Shown here in pieces: positions 1 to 10,954 of a stretch of 64,000 bases of DNA (within the stretch, counting starts at the first letter, position 1; every line of letters begins with the position of its first letter). The stretch lies in assembly GCA_002104945.1 (NCBI GenBank), contig MCFH01000011.1:124001-188000 (forward strand), given 5' to 3'. Made by a program: the position numbers and the translations under genes. The notes below the pieces were generated by a model. It saw nothing but the letters and a program-made list of their open reading frames with translations, did not search any database and had not been told where the DNA came from. The DNA is from Piromyces finnis. Its lineage: Eukaryota; Neocallimastigomycota; Neocallimastigomycetes; Neocallimastigales; Neocallimastigaceae.

Positions 1-1683
1 CAGGACAACCCATTCCAACTACTGACTGCTACACTTATCTTGGTGTTCCATTTGATAAGAATCTGTCCCTTAAACCAGTAATTAAAGCTCTTAATAACAA
101 GGTTTTGAAAGGACTTTTCTCAGTCAGTAAATTCTTAAGAAATCCTAATATTCCTATTCCTTTCAAAAAACTAGTACTTAACTCACAAGTGATTAGCAGA
201 GTTTCATACTTTGCACCATTACTTGGATCCAACAAAGCTAGGTCTAGGATTGCTCAGAAGCATGTTAACAAAGGATTACGATGGGTTGCCGGAGTTCATA
301 AAGCTGTATCGTTTATATCTTTATACTCTATTTCAAAAGATTTGAATATTCCTCCATTGTCAGCCAAATGTGCGTTAGCTCAGGTTAGATGTTTTAACAA
401 ATGGAAAAACTCAAATTGTATTATCTCACACCTTGTCAATTACATTCCTAAATTTAGAAAATACACGTGGTGCAAATCAAGTAGGACACTTGATAAAAAA
501 TTAAAGAAACATGGAGATGTTAAAGCAGTTAAAAACTTTTATTGGAAAGATCTCAAAGGGAATTCAATCAAAGCGCAATATTATGATGATAATAAATTTA
601 TTGAAACTAAAGATTTTATTAAATTATGTTATGAGTACCCAGAGTTTGCCTATGGCTTCTACTGGCTATTGAAAGCAAGAAGCGGATACAAGTTGGATGC
701 TAGAGTTGCCAAAGCTGCCAAATTTGTTGATCCAGTTTGTCCTAACTACTGTCCATGTTGCAAGTGTGGAGATCAAAGTATTAAACATTGGTTATTAGAT
801 TGTCCAACATTTAGAGATATCCGTATTAAACATTATGATTCCATAGTCCAGCTATTAAATTTTTTCAGTCAACGTAATTCCAATAGTCCTATCAATAATA
901 ATGAAATTGATAATATCAGTAGAGATAGTAATAACATTAATAGTAATAGTAACAATAGTAGTAATAACAATAGTAATAGTAACAATAGTAATAGTAACAA
1001 TAGTAATAATAACAATAATAGAAATAATAATATTAGTAATGATAGCAATAGTGAAGATAATAATTCTAATTTAGATAGTAATTTAGTTAATGATAGTAAT
1101 AGTTCTAATAATCCGGTGAATATTAATGTGTATGATTATTCTAGTGTGTGCAGTAAAATATTTAAATTCCTTCTTGGGGGAAGAAGTTTTAACAATATTA
1201 ATTACAATTCAAGGGAATGGAAAGAACTTTGTAAGCGTCAGATTCAATCTGGTACTAATGAAGGAGCACCATTCTTGACGGTAACCGCGGAACTTCTAAC
1301 CAAAATCATGCCTTTTGCTATTGGCCAGCAATGGTCAATGTTCAAAAGGTTTGAAGCAACATCCAAGAGCGTCAATGCTGAAGAAACAGTAAGACAGGCC
1401 AGGAGGGCCAGCGCAACCAATGGAGATCATAATTTTGTTCCATGACAAAATTTTGATCTTTGGCTCGGTGTCCCATTGGAAGTCAAATACAATTATTATA
1501 CTTTAGTATGATAGTGGCTTTCTTACTTTAATTAAAATTACTAGAATACATTATACCCAAATTTTATTCATTTGTGTTTAATTAAACATATTTTTTTTTA
1601 TTTTTATTTTTATTTTTAATTTTTTTATTACATGTATTATAATTTTAATTAAATTAATAATAAAGTTTAAAATATTTGATGCC

Positions 1684-1737
<54 letters not shown>
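1..1737 (+). mobile_element. LINE copy A, 3' part, entering from the left window edge
   Basis: This is the 3' half of the same non-LTR retrotransposon family that fills 28.8-52.7 kb, here on the opposite strand and alone. It holds the end of the ORF, a 3' UTR of about 240 bp (1446-1686) ending in GATGCCGTT, and a 51-nt poly(A) tail (1687-1737). Its 5' side lies outside the window, so full length or truncation cannot be judged. No clear target-site duplication can be sought without the left flank. Family membership is certain from near-identity with the array copies. Confidence 0.95.
3..1445 (+). CDS. LINE polyprotein, C-terminal part (partial at window edge)
   Basis: The reading frame is open from base 3 and continues from outside the window, so the first internal start-like codon is not a real start. 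It covers the region after the reverse transcriptase core, starting at GQPIPTTDCYTYLGVPFDK. A Cys/His cluster follows (CPCCKCGDQSIKHWLLDC) that resembles the zinc-binding module at the end of many LINE reverse transcriptases. Next come an Asn/Ser-rich stretch (about 885-1110) and a conserved tail ending NGDHNFVP. The frame is intact to the stop. The Asn-rich stretch differs in length from the array copies, and EGAPFL replaces EGTPFL. Confidence 0.93.
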   Translation, partial: GQPIPTTDCYTYLGVPFDKNLSLKPVIKALNNKVLKGLFSVSKFLRNPNIPIPFKKLVLNSQVISRVSYFAPLLGSNKARSRIAQKHVNKGLRWVAGVHKAVSFISLYSISKDLNIPPLSAKCALAQVRCFNKWKNSNCIISHLVNYIPKFRKYTWCKSSRTLDKKLKKHGDVKAVKNFYWKDLKGNSIKAQYYDDNKFIETKDFIKLCYEYPEFAYGFYWLLKARSGYKLDARVAKAAKFVDPVCPNYCPCCKCGDQSIKHWLLDCPTFRDIRIKHYDSIVQLLNFFSQRNSNSPINNNEIDNISRDSNNINSNSNNSSNNNSNSNNSNSNNSNNNNNRNNNISNDSNSEDNNSNLDSNLVNDSNSSNNPVNINVYDYSSVCSKIFKFLLGGRSFNNINYNSREWKELCKRQIQSGTNEGAPFLTVTAELLTKIMPFAIGQQWSMFKRFEATSKSVNAEETVRQARRASATNGDHNFVP

Positions 1738-1739
<2 letters not shown>

Positions 1740-2054
1740 ATTTCAAATGGTATAAATAGGATTTAAGAATTTAATTCTCTTGATGTTTTATTATTATTAT
1801 TTTTTTTTAATCTTTAATTTTTATAAAAATTATCCTATGGTAATATAGTAATTCAATTCGTTGTTGTTGATAGTAAAATTATTTGTTGATAGTAAATCTT
1901 TTTTTTTTATGTTATGAATGTATAAATGTATTTTTTTTTGTTTGGTTTTGTTTTGCTTACCTATTCTATTTAAATTTATGTTTTTACGCTTTGTATAATT
2001 TATAATTTATGGAAATAAATAAATAAATATATATATATATAAATAAATAAATAA
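1738..2054. other. Intergenic, AT-rich
   Basis: Between the LINE poly(A) tail and the end of the HPP-like gene. It contains T-runs and short (AT)n and (AAAT)n tracts near 2020-2052. No gene or structured element was recognised. Confidence 0.6.
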
Positions 2055-3224
2055 TTATGATTTAATATCAATATCAATATCAATATCAATATCAATATCA
2101 ATAATATCTTGTTCCGCATTATTATTGCTGTTATTGCTATTGTTATTATTGTTGGTGCTGCTATTGATATTCTCTTGTTCATCTTTAGTATTAATGTCTT
2201 TCTTTACTTGATGTGGGGTTGCCTTTTCCATATCCTTTTTAATTGGTTTAGGTTGAAAAACATTTTTCCATATCAGAGAACTTCCTACCCAAATACTAAT
2301 ACCAAGAAAGACATCAAGGGTATAAATAGCAACAAAATGCTCTGGAATTAGCATCGAAAGAACGCCCATCGCGGCAGCAGGTGGAATGAATATTTTTATA
2401 CTTTTCATAAGAAGAATGACGCCTATGCCAATTACTATGGAAGAAATAGTCAATGGTAGATTACTTTTTATGGATAGAACATATCTTGTCACAGCGCCAA
2501 TTGCTGCGCATCCTGTAAAAAGAATAATAGTCATGATCGGTTTTTTAAGGGCTGGAACATTCTTTTTTGTGGTCATTTCTGTGAAGGCCACTAAAAGTGG
2601 AGGGGCCATACAAAATTTTATTTTTTCGTAGGTATTTAATCCACCACAAGCAACTAGGGTGACGATGACAGAACGAAAGATAAAACTTTTTAAGAATTCC
2701 TTTCCCGGTATCTGAACCTTTACCGTTTCCTTTTTTTCTTTTAATACGAATTTTTGATAGAAAAAGGTTAGGATCATAACTAAAAGAGTTAATAAAATGG
2801 CTGATAGGATGTAGATAGGACTTTCAGTTTGAATTAAAATGGGAAGGGCCATTGCTGATATCATTGGAGCAAAACCAGTTTTTGAAAAAAAGAAAATCAC
2901 TTGAGCGATCATAAATCCAATAGAAAATCGTATCCATTGCGGGATAGGAAGAAACTTTACCACGCCTACTCCAAGTATGGCACATATCGTAACAGAGATA
3001 ACAATTTTTATAAAACTAGACTTCCATACCACATGTGGTGCAATAAAACTACCTACACAAATAGCAGCAACTTCCGGGAATATAATTTCCTTTTCTTTTA
3101 ATATTTCTGATGCAAATATCATTAGGGTAATGACTAATATCATGAGTATTGAACCAGTACCCGTCTTTATTATTTTTTGTTTTTCTAGAGATTTCATTTT
3201 TAACCTATTTTTTTTTTTTAACAT
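2055..3224 (-). CDS. HPP-like polytopic membrane protein, bacterial in style
   Basis: A 389-aa intronless ORF with about nine to ten hydrophobic segments over residues 20-340. It shows FPEVAAICVGSFIAPHVVW near residues 50-68 and an IPPAAAMGVLSML segment near residues 285-297. The latter recalls the HPP and aromatic-acid-exporter type membrane families, but the histidine of a true HPP motif is absent, so the family name is tentative. The last 50 or so residues are a fungal-looking Asn/Ser tail ending in an Ile-Asp repeat (DIDIDIDIDIDI), encoded by ATCAAT hexamers at about 2065-2103. Start is taken as the first ATG, at 3224; a second ATG nine codons downstream (3197) is equally possible. The core is visibly less AT-rich than its flanks. 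Lack of introns and this composition suggest acquisition from bacteria, followed by growth of the low-complexity tail. Substrate unknown. Confidence 0.75.
   Translation of the reverse strand: MLKKKNRLKMKSLEKQKIIKTGTGSILMILVITLMIFASEILKEKEIIFPEVAAICVGSFIAPHVVWKSSFIKIVISVTICAILGVGVVKFLPIPQWIRFSIGFMIAQVIFFFSKTGFAPMISAMALPILIQTESPIYILSAILLTLLVMILTFFYQKFVLKEKKETVKVQIPGKEFLKSFIFRSVIVTLVACGGLNTYEKIKFCMAPPLLVAFTEMTTKKNVPALKKPIMTIILFTGCAAIGAVTRYVLSIKSNLPLTISSIVIGIGVILLMKSIKIFIPPAAAMGVLSMLIPEHFVAIYTLDVFLGISIWVGSSLIWKNVFQPKPIKKDMEKATPHQVKKDINTKDEQENINSSTNNNNNSNNSNNNAEQDIIDIDIDIDIDIDIKS
2069..2103. repeat. (ATCAAT)n hexamer repeat inside the HPP-like gene
   Basis: Tandem ATATCA/ATCAAT units encode the C-terminal Ile-Asp dipeptide repeat of the membrane protein on the - strand. 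Confidence 0.9.
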
Positions 3225-3869
3225 ATATATAATAAAATTATTATATAATTATATTATTAATAAATGATATTAGTTAATTTCACATTTGAAATGTATTGAC
3301 TTTTCTTATAATAGGCATTATAAAAATTTATAAAGAAAAGTAAGTATAATAAAAAAAAAAAAAATAAAATAAAGGATGAAACTTTATAACTTTTGTTAAT
3401 TTCAAAATGTAAATTTTCACTATCACTTTTTCTTTAATGAAATTTCTTTTTTTTTTTAATTAAAAAATTATATAATTTCTACAAAATATCTATTAAAATC
3501 ATTTCAATTTTTTATTTTATTAAATACCTTTCTCTTTTTGTATATAGTTACTATTAGTTACTATTTTATTTTGGTAATTTCTTTGTTTTGAATTATTTCA
3601 TATATTCTTAATGCTCCCTTTTTTTTTTTTTTTTTTTAAAAAAAAAGTGCTTTTTTTTAATGATCAAAAATAATCAATATAATTTAATATATTGTCAATT
3701 CATTTATTGACCAATAAAATTCTAGTATTTTATTTTTTTTAAATTTTTAGTAAAAATCTTATGGAGACTTTTAGCCAGATAACCAACATCCCTTACTAGA
3801 CTTCTAGGCAACATTTTTTCAAGAAAGGAAACAATAAAGAAATTGATAAAAGATTAATATGGAATGTAT

Positions 3870-3914
<45 letters not shown>

Positions 3915-3935
3915 TCTATAATAATAATAATTAGA

Positions 3936-3977
<42 letters not shown>

Positions 3978-4021
3978 TCTATAATAATAATAATAAATAA
4001 AATAATAATAATAATAAATAA

Positions 4022-4094
<73 letters not shown>

Positions 4095-5885
4095 TCTATA
4101 ATAATAATTTTAACTTTAGTGTATCTGAATTAAAAGAGAATTTATAATATATTATTAGTATGTTTTTTTTTTAATTACCAAGAAATAAGCTAAAATATCA
4201 AATAATGGTGGTGTGTACTTTAGTTATCTTTATAAAAATCTAATAACTTTAAAATAATATAATACTACCACTACGACATTATTTACAGCAGTCCAATAGT
4301 TCTATATCAACCCTTGTATTAATAATTCATGTCACCTTTGAGACTTTTGTTTAATCAAAACTACTTTTTTTATTTCTAAATTTAAAGAATAGATGGACAT
4401 GAAGTATCTGACTTTCACGCATTCTCCACATGATAATTCACATGCTTAAATAGATTTATATAATTAAAGCATAAACTAGTTTATGTGATACATTTAATGT
4501 TAAATTAAAATTTCTATTAATTATTTATTCCATTAATATTAATTTTCCACCAATAATATTGTTTTTATTATTTCTTTTAATTACATTTTATAATGATGTT
4601 AATGTACAAAAGTATAGAGGGTTTTTTTTTTTTAATATAAAATAAAAAAGGTAAGGAATGAATTTTACCATTGAGATTATAATTTCTTCTTTTTCCCATG
4701 TTATTGAAATACATTGAGTGCTACCATTGATTAAATAAAGGATAAAGATAAAATCCTTTTTTTTTTATGTTTTACAATTTTTTTTTTAATATTTGCCTAT
4801 GTCAAAATTTTTAATTAAATGTATCTTAATATATTATTAATTATAAAATATATTATTATATATATAAAATGTATTTCAATATAAAATGGAATTTTAATTA
4901 ATTAAAAGTTGACATGGCGTAAAAAAAAAAAGTGAACATAAAAATGAAGAAAGGGAATTCCATATTTAAAATGGGAATGATGGAATGAATATACAAAAAA
5001 AAACTTATAATGAAAGGGATGATGTTTATAAAAAATAAAGGTGGGTGGTGGGTGATAACATCTTTTTAATAAAAAAAAAAAAATCATTAGTTTTTAATTT
5101 GATTCTTGATTTTGTGGTGTACAAATTTATTGTTTCAAGAAAAGTCTCTTTTTTTTTTTTGTAATGCATTCTTTCACTCCAAATTATTTTGAAAAAAAAA
5201 GAAAAGAATGGATCAAACAATGCCTTTTTTTTTATAATAAATTAATTGTAGGTTTTATAGAATGAACAAAAAAAGTGTTTTTTTTTAAATTTTTATTACT
5301 ATTCCCACCTTTCTACCTTTCCATTTTATTATGATTAATAATAAGGTTTGCCTTGCATTTTAATATAAAAAATTTTTTTTATTATTCCAAATGGGATATT
5401 ATAATGAAAAGTTATACTTTGTATAAATGAATAATAATTAATAGGATTCAACATTTTATTCTAATCATCATCTTTTAAATAACGATCTTGTTCATTCCAT
5501 TCTACTGCTTTCATTCTACTGCTTTCATTTTATATTTTTTATTAAAAAAAAAAAAAAGTTTTTTTATGGTGGATTTGATGGTGTATCATCAAACTTTTAA
5601 TTAATTAAAAAAAATTTTTTTTTTGGTATAAAAAGAGGGAAAAAGTTTTTTTTTTTTTTTTTTTAATTTTGTCTTTATCCACTTGAAAAAAAAAAAAAAC
5701 GAATTTTTTGTACATGGAAAAGGTGAAAGTTGCTTTAAACAACCACAACCTAAAACTTTTTATTTTATAATATTTCTATTATTATTTTGTATTTCATTTA
5801 TTAATAATAAATTATTGTGTAAAAATAAATAAATAAAAAAAAAAAAATCCATACTACTATTACTACTCTTTTATAAAAAATAAAA
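3225..5885. other. Long AT-rich intergenic region between divergent genes
   Basis: Separates the HPP-like gene (- strand) from the zinc-finger gene (+ strand), so both promoters should lie here. It holds many poly(A)/poly(T) runs and the (AAT)n block at about 3872-4112. Short open frames exist only in low-complexity sequence. No RNA gene or conserved coding segment was recognised. Confidence 0.6.
3872..4112. repeat. (AAT)n microsatellite with interruptions
   Basis: About 240 bp of AAT/ATA repeats broken by ATCTAT and TAAATAAA units. Translated, it gives only poly-isoleucine. Confidence 0.95.
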
Positions 5886-6881
5886 ATGATGCAACATCAA
5901 ATCAAGGATACTTCTTACTTATCTTCATACCCAAATACCTCACCAGAAAAAAAAGGAGTCAAGGATTTTTCAATTGCTAGTTTAATTGGGGATGAAAGAC
6001 AAACGGTGAAAGAATCAAAAATTGCTTATGATACCAACTTGTCAGCCTTTCAAAAAATTGTAAATTATATTCTTTGTTTTAATTTGGAAAATTTAAAAAA
6101 AATAGATAGTAATATTGATAAGAGAATATTTTTTCAAAGCATGGTTTTAGACAAATCTTTAAATACTAATAACTTGTCAATACTAGATAAATTTTGTAAT
6201 GTAAATAATAATCCATTATTACCGTTTAGTGATGGTGTCACTACTTTAAAAGGAAAAAAAATAAAAAATAACCTCATGAAATATATCCAAAATAAAAATA
6301 ATAATATTCGTAGTCGTCATAAAGATGAAAATACCAATGTGCCTATTCAAAACACTATCAATAGTAGCAATAGCAACAACAACAACAACGATAATACCAT
6401 TAAGACTGTTTGTTATAATGATACTATTAGTAATGACAACAGCAACAATAGCAACAACAACAACAACAATGATAATACCATTAATACTGTTTGTTATAAT
6501 GATACTATTAGTAATGACAACAACAGCAATAGCAACAACAACAATAGCATCAGTACTATTAACAATAATAATAATGAAAATGAAATATTTAGTAGTAATG
6601 ATAATAAAGTCATACATACTAAACTTAAAAGAAATAGACCAACAAAATTTTCAACAGAAAATATAAAAATGCCATTTAAAATTGATTGTTATTGCTTTAT
6701 TTGTAATAAAGTTTTTAATAGAAAATATGACCTTCGTCGTCATGCTCGTTTACATACCAATTTAACACCCTATAAATGTAAAGCTTGCGGAAAAAAGTTT
6801 TGCCGTAGTGACTATTTAAAAAATCATATTCGCAGTCATCCTTTATGTTGTTTTTCCAAACATTACCGTATGAATTATTAA
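5886..6881 (+). CDS. C2H2 zinc-finger protein with two C-terminal fingers
   Basis: A 331-aa single-exon protein, probably a DNA-binding transcription regulator. Two canonical C-x2-C-x12-H-x3-H fingers lie at residues 270-291 and about 298-319 (CFICNKVFNRKYDLRRHARLH, then CKACGKKFCRSDYLKNHIRS followed by H). They are joined by a linker of the TNLTPYKC type. The N-terminal 110 residues are unrelated to any domain I recognise. The middle is Asn-rich and carries a direct duplication of about 81 bp (6390-6470 and 6471 onward) containing TVCYNDTISND twice. The start is the first ATG of an ATGATG pair after an A-rich leader, and the stop is followed by an A-run. The DNA target cannot be predicted from only two fingers. 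Confidence 0.88.
   Translation: MMQHQIKDTSYLSSYPNTSPEKKGVKDFSIASLIGDERQTVKESKIAYDTNLSAFQKIVNYILCFNLENLKKIDSNIDKRIFFQSMVLDKSLNTNNLSILDKFCNVNNNPLLPFSDGVTTLKGKKIKNNLMKYIQNKNNNIRSRHKDENTNVPIQNTINSSNSNNNNNDNTIKTVCYNDTISNDNSNNSNNNNNNDNTINTVCYNDTISNDNNSNSNNNNSISTINNNNNENEIFSSNDNKVIHTKLKRNRPTKFSTENIKMPFKIDCYCFICNKVFNRKYDLRRHARLHTNLTPYKCKACGKKFCRSDYLKNHIRSHPLCCFSKHYRMNY
6390..6551 (+). repeat. 81-bp in-frame direct duplication in the zinc-finger gene
   Basis: Two units beginning GATAATACCATTAA at 6390 and 6471 encode nearly the same 27 residues with the shared core TVCYNDTISND. They differ by a few substitutions and by the length of the Asn-codon run. Confidence 0.8.
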
Positions 6882-8435
6882 AAAAAAAAACATAGTCTTT
6901 TTTTAACTCTACTTTTCATATTAAATTATCAGCTCATTCAATAAATATGTATATTTTATTTTACTTTTTTTTTTTTTGTATATACCATTTCATTATATAG
7001 TTATTAGAAAAGCAACAACAACAACAACAATCTTTTCTTTTTCAATATCATCATCATCATTCTAAATCATACTTTCTTCTTCTTCTTCTTTATTATCATC
7101 ATTCTTTTAAAAAAATTGAATTTTTTCACAAAATTTCAAATTTGTAACTTGATACATTTTAATTTATTTTTAATGTAATTCAAATTAAAATTTTTTTTTT
7201 TTTTTTTTTTAAAAAAAACATCATTCAAATGGTGAGTTTCTTTCTTTTAAAAAAATAAAAAAAGCAAAGTTTACCTCTTTAGAAAAGGGAAAAAAAGGAA
7301 TTTTAAGAATTTTTTGATGCTTTTTTTTTATTTCATTTTATTTTAAAAAAAAAAAAAGTTTGTAAAATAATTTAAAAAAAAAATAAAAATTAATGAAAAA
7401 AAAAAAATTTTTTTTTAATTTATTAAATGAAATTAAAATTTTTTGGTAAAAAAAAAAAAAAAGGAAAATCATTTTTTATTATTTTTATAATTTATTATTT
7501 TTAAAAAAAGAATAAAAAAAAAAAGATGATTTTTCTTTTTTTTTATATATTCATTTTTTATAAATAATTATAAAAATATAAAGTGAAGCCTTTTTTTCTT
7601 TTTTTTTTTTTATTTCATTTTTTTAAAATTTAAAAATAAATTTTAAATTTTTTTATAGAAAAAAATGAATATTCTTTTTTTTAATTTAAATTTTTTTTAA
7701 TTTTTTTTGTGAAACCTTCAAATTTGAAATTAAATTTTGTTATAAATAAAAAAAAAAATAAAATTTAAAAGTGTGGTTGTGCTTATGCTTGAGTGTGTTT
7801 GAATGTAAAAAAAAAAAAAAAAAAAAAAAAAAGGAAGGGAGGAAAGAGGTGAAAGTGGAGATAGAAAAAAGAATTAAAACAAGGTTATGCCTTGATTACC
7901 TAGCTGTTGTTATTATTTAATTGTTATTATGCATTTTATATCGATACACTATTTTAATAATATAAAAACTATTATTGGATACATGACAGTATACTTTAAA
8001 TTTATTTATAAACCATACCATGAATAAACTTTAAATTTTATTAAAAATCATTGACCTTTCATTTCATTCCAAAAAAAGTATTTACTATTTAACCGATTTA
8101 ATTATAGAAATTTTGATAGATTAAATTATTAAAATATATTCAATGTCTTATATATATATATATAAATGCATATTTTTATCATGGTAAATATAAATATAGA
8201 AAGTATTCTTTTTTTTAAAAAAATGAATTTGATTTTAAATTGATAAAACTATTAAAAGCTGGATTTAAGTACGATTCTATTTTTTTTTTGTATATATAAT
8301 TCTTATCTTGTTTTCGATCAAAAAAAAAAAAAAACTTTTATAATATATACACGTAAAATTTCCTTTATTAAAAAATTGTATAAAGTCATCCTTTATTAGA
8401 AATATTATTTTTATAAATAAATAAAATTATAAAAG
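6882..8435. other. AT-rich intergenic region
   Basis: Poly(A)/poly(T) runs, CAA, ATC and CTT trinucleotide stretches (about 7015-7090) and a short G-rich patch near 7830-7860. It should contain the promoter of the stomatin-type gene. No coding segment was recognised. Confidence 0.6.
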
Positions 8436-10255
8436 ATGAATGAAAAAGAAGATTGTATTAATGTTGGTAATATGAATGACAATATTCAAATTAAACCTTT
8501 TAAGCCAAGTTTAGTAACAAGTATCCTCGACTGTATTTCCTGTCCATGTAAAGAAAAAAAAAAAAAAAGATTTAAAATTTAAAAAAAAGTGTAAATAGAA
8601 AAATGTATTAATTTTGGTTATATTCTATTTTATATCTAAAAAAAAGGTTCCTTTCTATGTTGTTGTTGTGGTTTCTTCCTGTAGGTTTTATATATATAAT
8701 CAGAAATGTTTTTTTTAATATGTAATATTATGTGATAATATATTTATTGGATTTTTATTTATACTGTTATAACGAAATTATAGGGTTAATGAGGTAATGG
8801 AAATAATTATATATTTTTTTTTTATTTATATCTATCAATTCATGTAGAAATAAAAAATATAATAATTCATAAAGTATATCATAGCATTAAAAAAAGGAAT
8901 CTTTATATTAAATAATAAAAATTAAATAATTTCTTTTATTTTTTTAAACCTCCTCAATATAGAGAGAAGAAAAACTTATTTTCCGTTATGGTAAATATGC
9001 TAAAACTGTAAAAGAACCAGGTATTCATTTTGTATATCCAACAATGAGAAATATTTATGATTATGATCGAAAAATTATTACGGTTGATTTACCAAATACA
9101 AAAATTAATGATTCTAATGGTAGTCCATTAGAAGTTTCTGCTGTGTTAAATTATCGTATTGTAGATTCAATGAAAGCTCATCTCAATGTGGTAAAATAAA
9201 AAATAGAATATATTGTTTTTTTTTTCTTTTCATTTATCATAAAGTATAAAAATATAAAATTAAACAATTATTGTTGTTGTTGTTTTAAATTTTTATATTG
9301 TTAAAAATAGACAAATTATTCAAACTTTGTTATTAATCAAGCATTAACTGTCGTTAAAAGAATTGTTGGGTAGGGTGATATATAACTATTAGAGACAAAT
9401 AAAATAAATTTAAATATTTATTAATTTTTATAATTTATTTTATAATTATCCTATTCTATATGGCTATATGTCTATATATATATTTTATTTTTTTTTTACA
9501 TTAATAAACTTTTTTTTTTTTTTTTTTAGTCGTTATCCATATGGTAAGTTCATGTTACAATTTTAAACATTACGGTTTATTAAATTTTTAAATATATTAA
9601 ATAATTTTTTTTCTATATACATCCATAGAAAGTGGGCAAGAAAATGGTATATCATTAAAAAATGGAAGTAATGAAATTCAAAATGAAATGGTTTCTGATT
9701 TACAAAAAATGGTTGAAATCGCTGGTATTGAAATTATTTCAATTTTATTAAATGAATTAAGTTATTCTGTAGAAGTTGCTTCTATTATGTTAAAGAAACA
9801 ACAAGCAAAAGCTATGGTTGAGTAAGAATCTTTTTTTTTTTATAGGTTATATTAAATAGAATGTATTATAGGATGTATATTAAAAAAGAAAAAACATTGA
9901 ATTACTTTTATTTATTTATTCATTCATTCCTTTTTTTATTTATTCCTTTATTTATTCATACAAAATTTATATATGTATATCCTTTATTTTTACTGTATTA
10001 TAATATTAAATAGGGCTAAACAAATTATTATGGAAGGCTCCATAGGATTAGCCGTAGATACTGTTAATGAAATTGAAACCCGTGGTATTACTATGTCAGA
10101 TAATGATAAATCAAAATTAATTACAAATATATTGACTGTTTCTGTGGTAATTAATTTAATGACATTCTCTTTTAAATTCTTATTTATTTATTAATTTTTT
10201 TTTATTATATAATCTATAGGGTAATAATGAAGCTCAACCAACTATTAATCTTTAA
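8436..10255 (+). CDS. Stomatin-type SPFH (band 7) membrane protein, nine exons
   Basis: Spliced model: 8436-8547, 8647-8680, 8784-8793, 8963-9190, 9311-9369, 9530-9543, 9629-9821, 10014-10146, 10220-10255, giving 272 aa. Stomatin-family proteins oligomerise on membranes and organise lipid or ion-channel microdomains. Diagnostic segments are EEKLIFRYGKYAKTVKEPGI, then a DLPNTKINDSNGSPLEVSAV-type core, then VVKRIVGRYPYE across exons 5-7. Next come VEIAGIEIISILLNELSYSV, the KKQQAKAMVEAKQIIMEGSI helix, and GNNEAQP at the end. Instead of a long hydrophobic hairpin, the N-terminus carries a Cys cluster (CISCPCSFLCCCCGFF), plausibly palmitoylated. Exons 3 and 6 are only 10 and 14 nt long. The frame closes through all eight GT-AG introns, which supports the model. 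The start is the first ATG after an in-frame AT-rich leader. Confidence 0.88.
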
Positions 10256-10445
10256 AAAAAAAAAACAGGATAACAACTTTTTTTTTTTTTAAATAATTAT
10301 CTTTTTATAATTAGTGATAAAAATTATCATATCTCATCATCATCTATTTTGTATATAATGTATATATATTTTAAAAGGAAAGTTTACTCTTTTTAATTAT
10401 TATCATCATCCATTTATAAATAGTTTTGTTTTGTTTTTTTCCTAG

Positions 10446-10477
<32 letters not shown>

Positions 10478-10954
10478 TTTAATATTTTTATTTAAAAATT
10501 CAATTGAAGCATCCTTTAAAAAAAAAAAATCTATAAATAAATAATAAATAAATAAAAAAAAAAAAAAAGACTTTGACTTTTTTTAAAAAAAAATAATTAT
10601 TACTTTATATTTTATTTTTAATTATTATGTTTATTATTATTATGTTTAATATTATTATGTTTATGTTTATTATTATGTTTATTATTATTAATCTATATAC
10701 ATTTATACATTTATTAAAAAGAATATAAAAAATATAATTTCTTTTTCTTTTTTTTTTTAAACAAATGAGTTTGTATTGTTTTTTAAATTGCTTTTTTTTT
10801 TTTTTTTTTTTTTTATTTATAATAATGATATTATTATTATTATTTTATTATAAATGGATTTATATATAATGGTCTATGATCTTGTAATTTATTTTTTCTT
10901 TTTTCATTATTTAATATTATATATATTATATATATATCGATTCATTTTCTTTTT
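10256..10954. other. Intergenic, convergent 3' ends
   Basis: Lies between the 3' ends of the stomatin-type gene (+) and the ArfGAP gene (-). It contains poly(T)/poly(A) runs and (TTA)n/(ATGTTT)n stretches at 10615-10690. Nothing else was recognised. Confidence 0.6.

Noticed and set aside
2109-2631. + strand open frames opposite the HPP-like gene
   Set aside because: Antisense shadows; the - strand frame has the membrane-protein pattern.
3864-4133. Open frame coding poly-isoleucine
   Set aside because: A pure (AAT)n microsatellite read in one frame; no other protein-like sequence.
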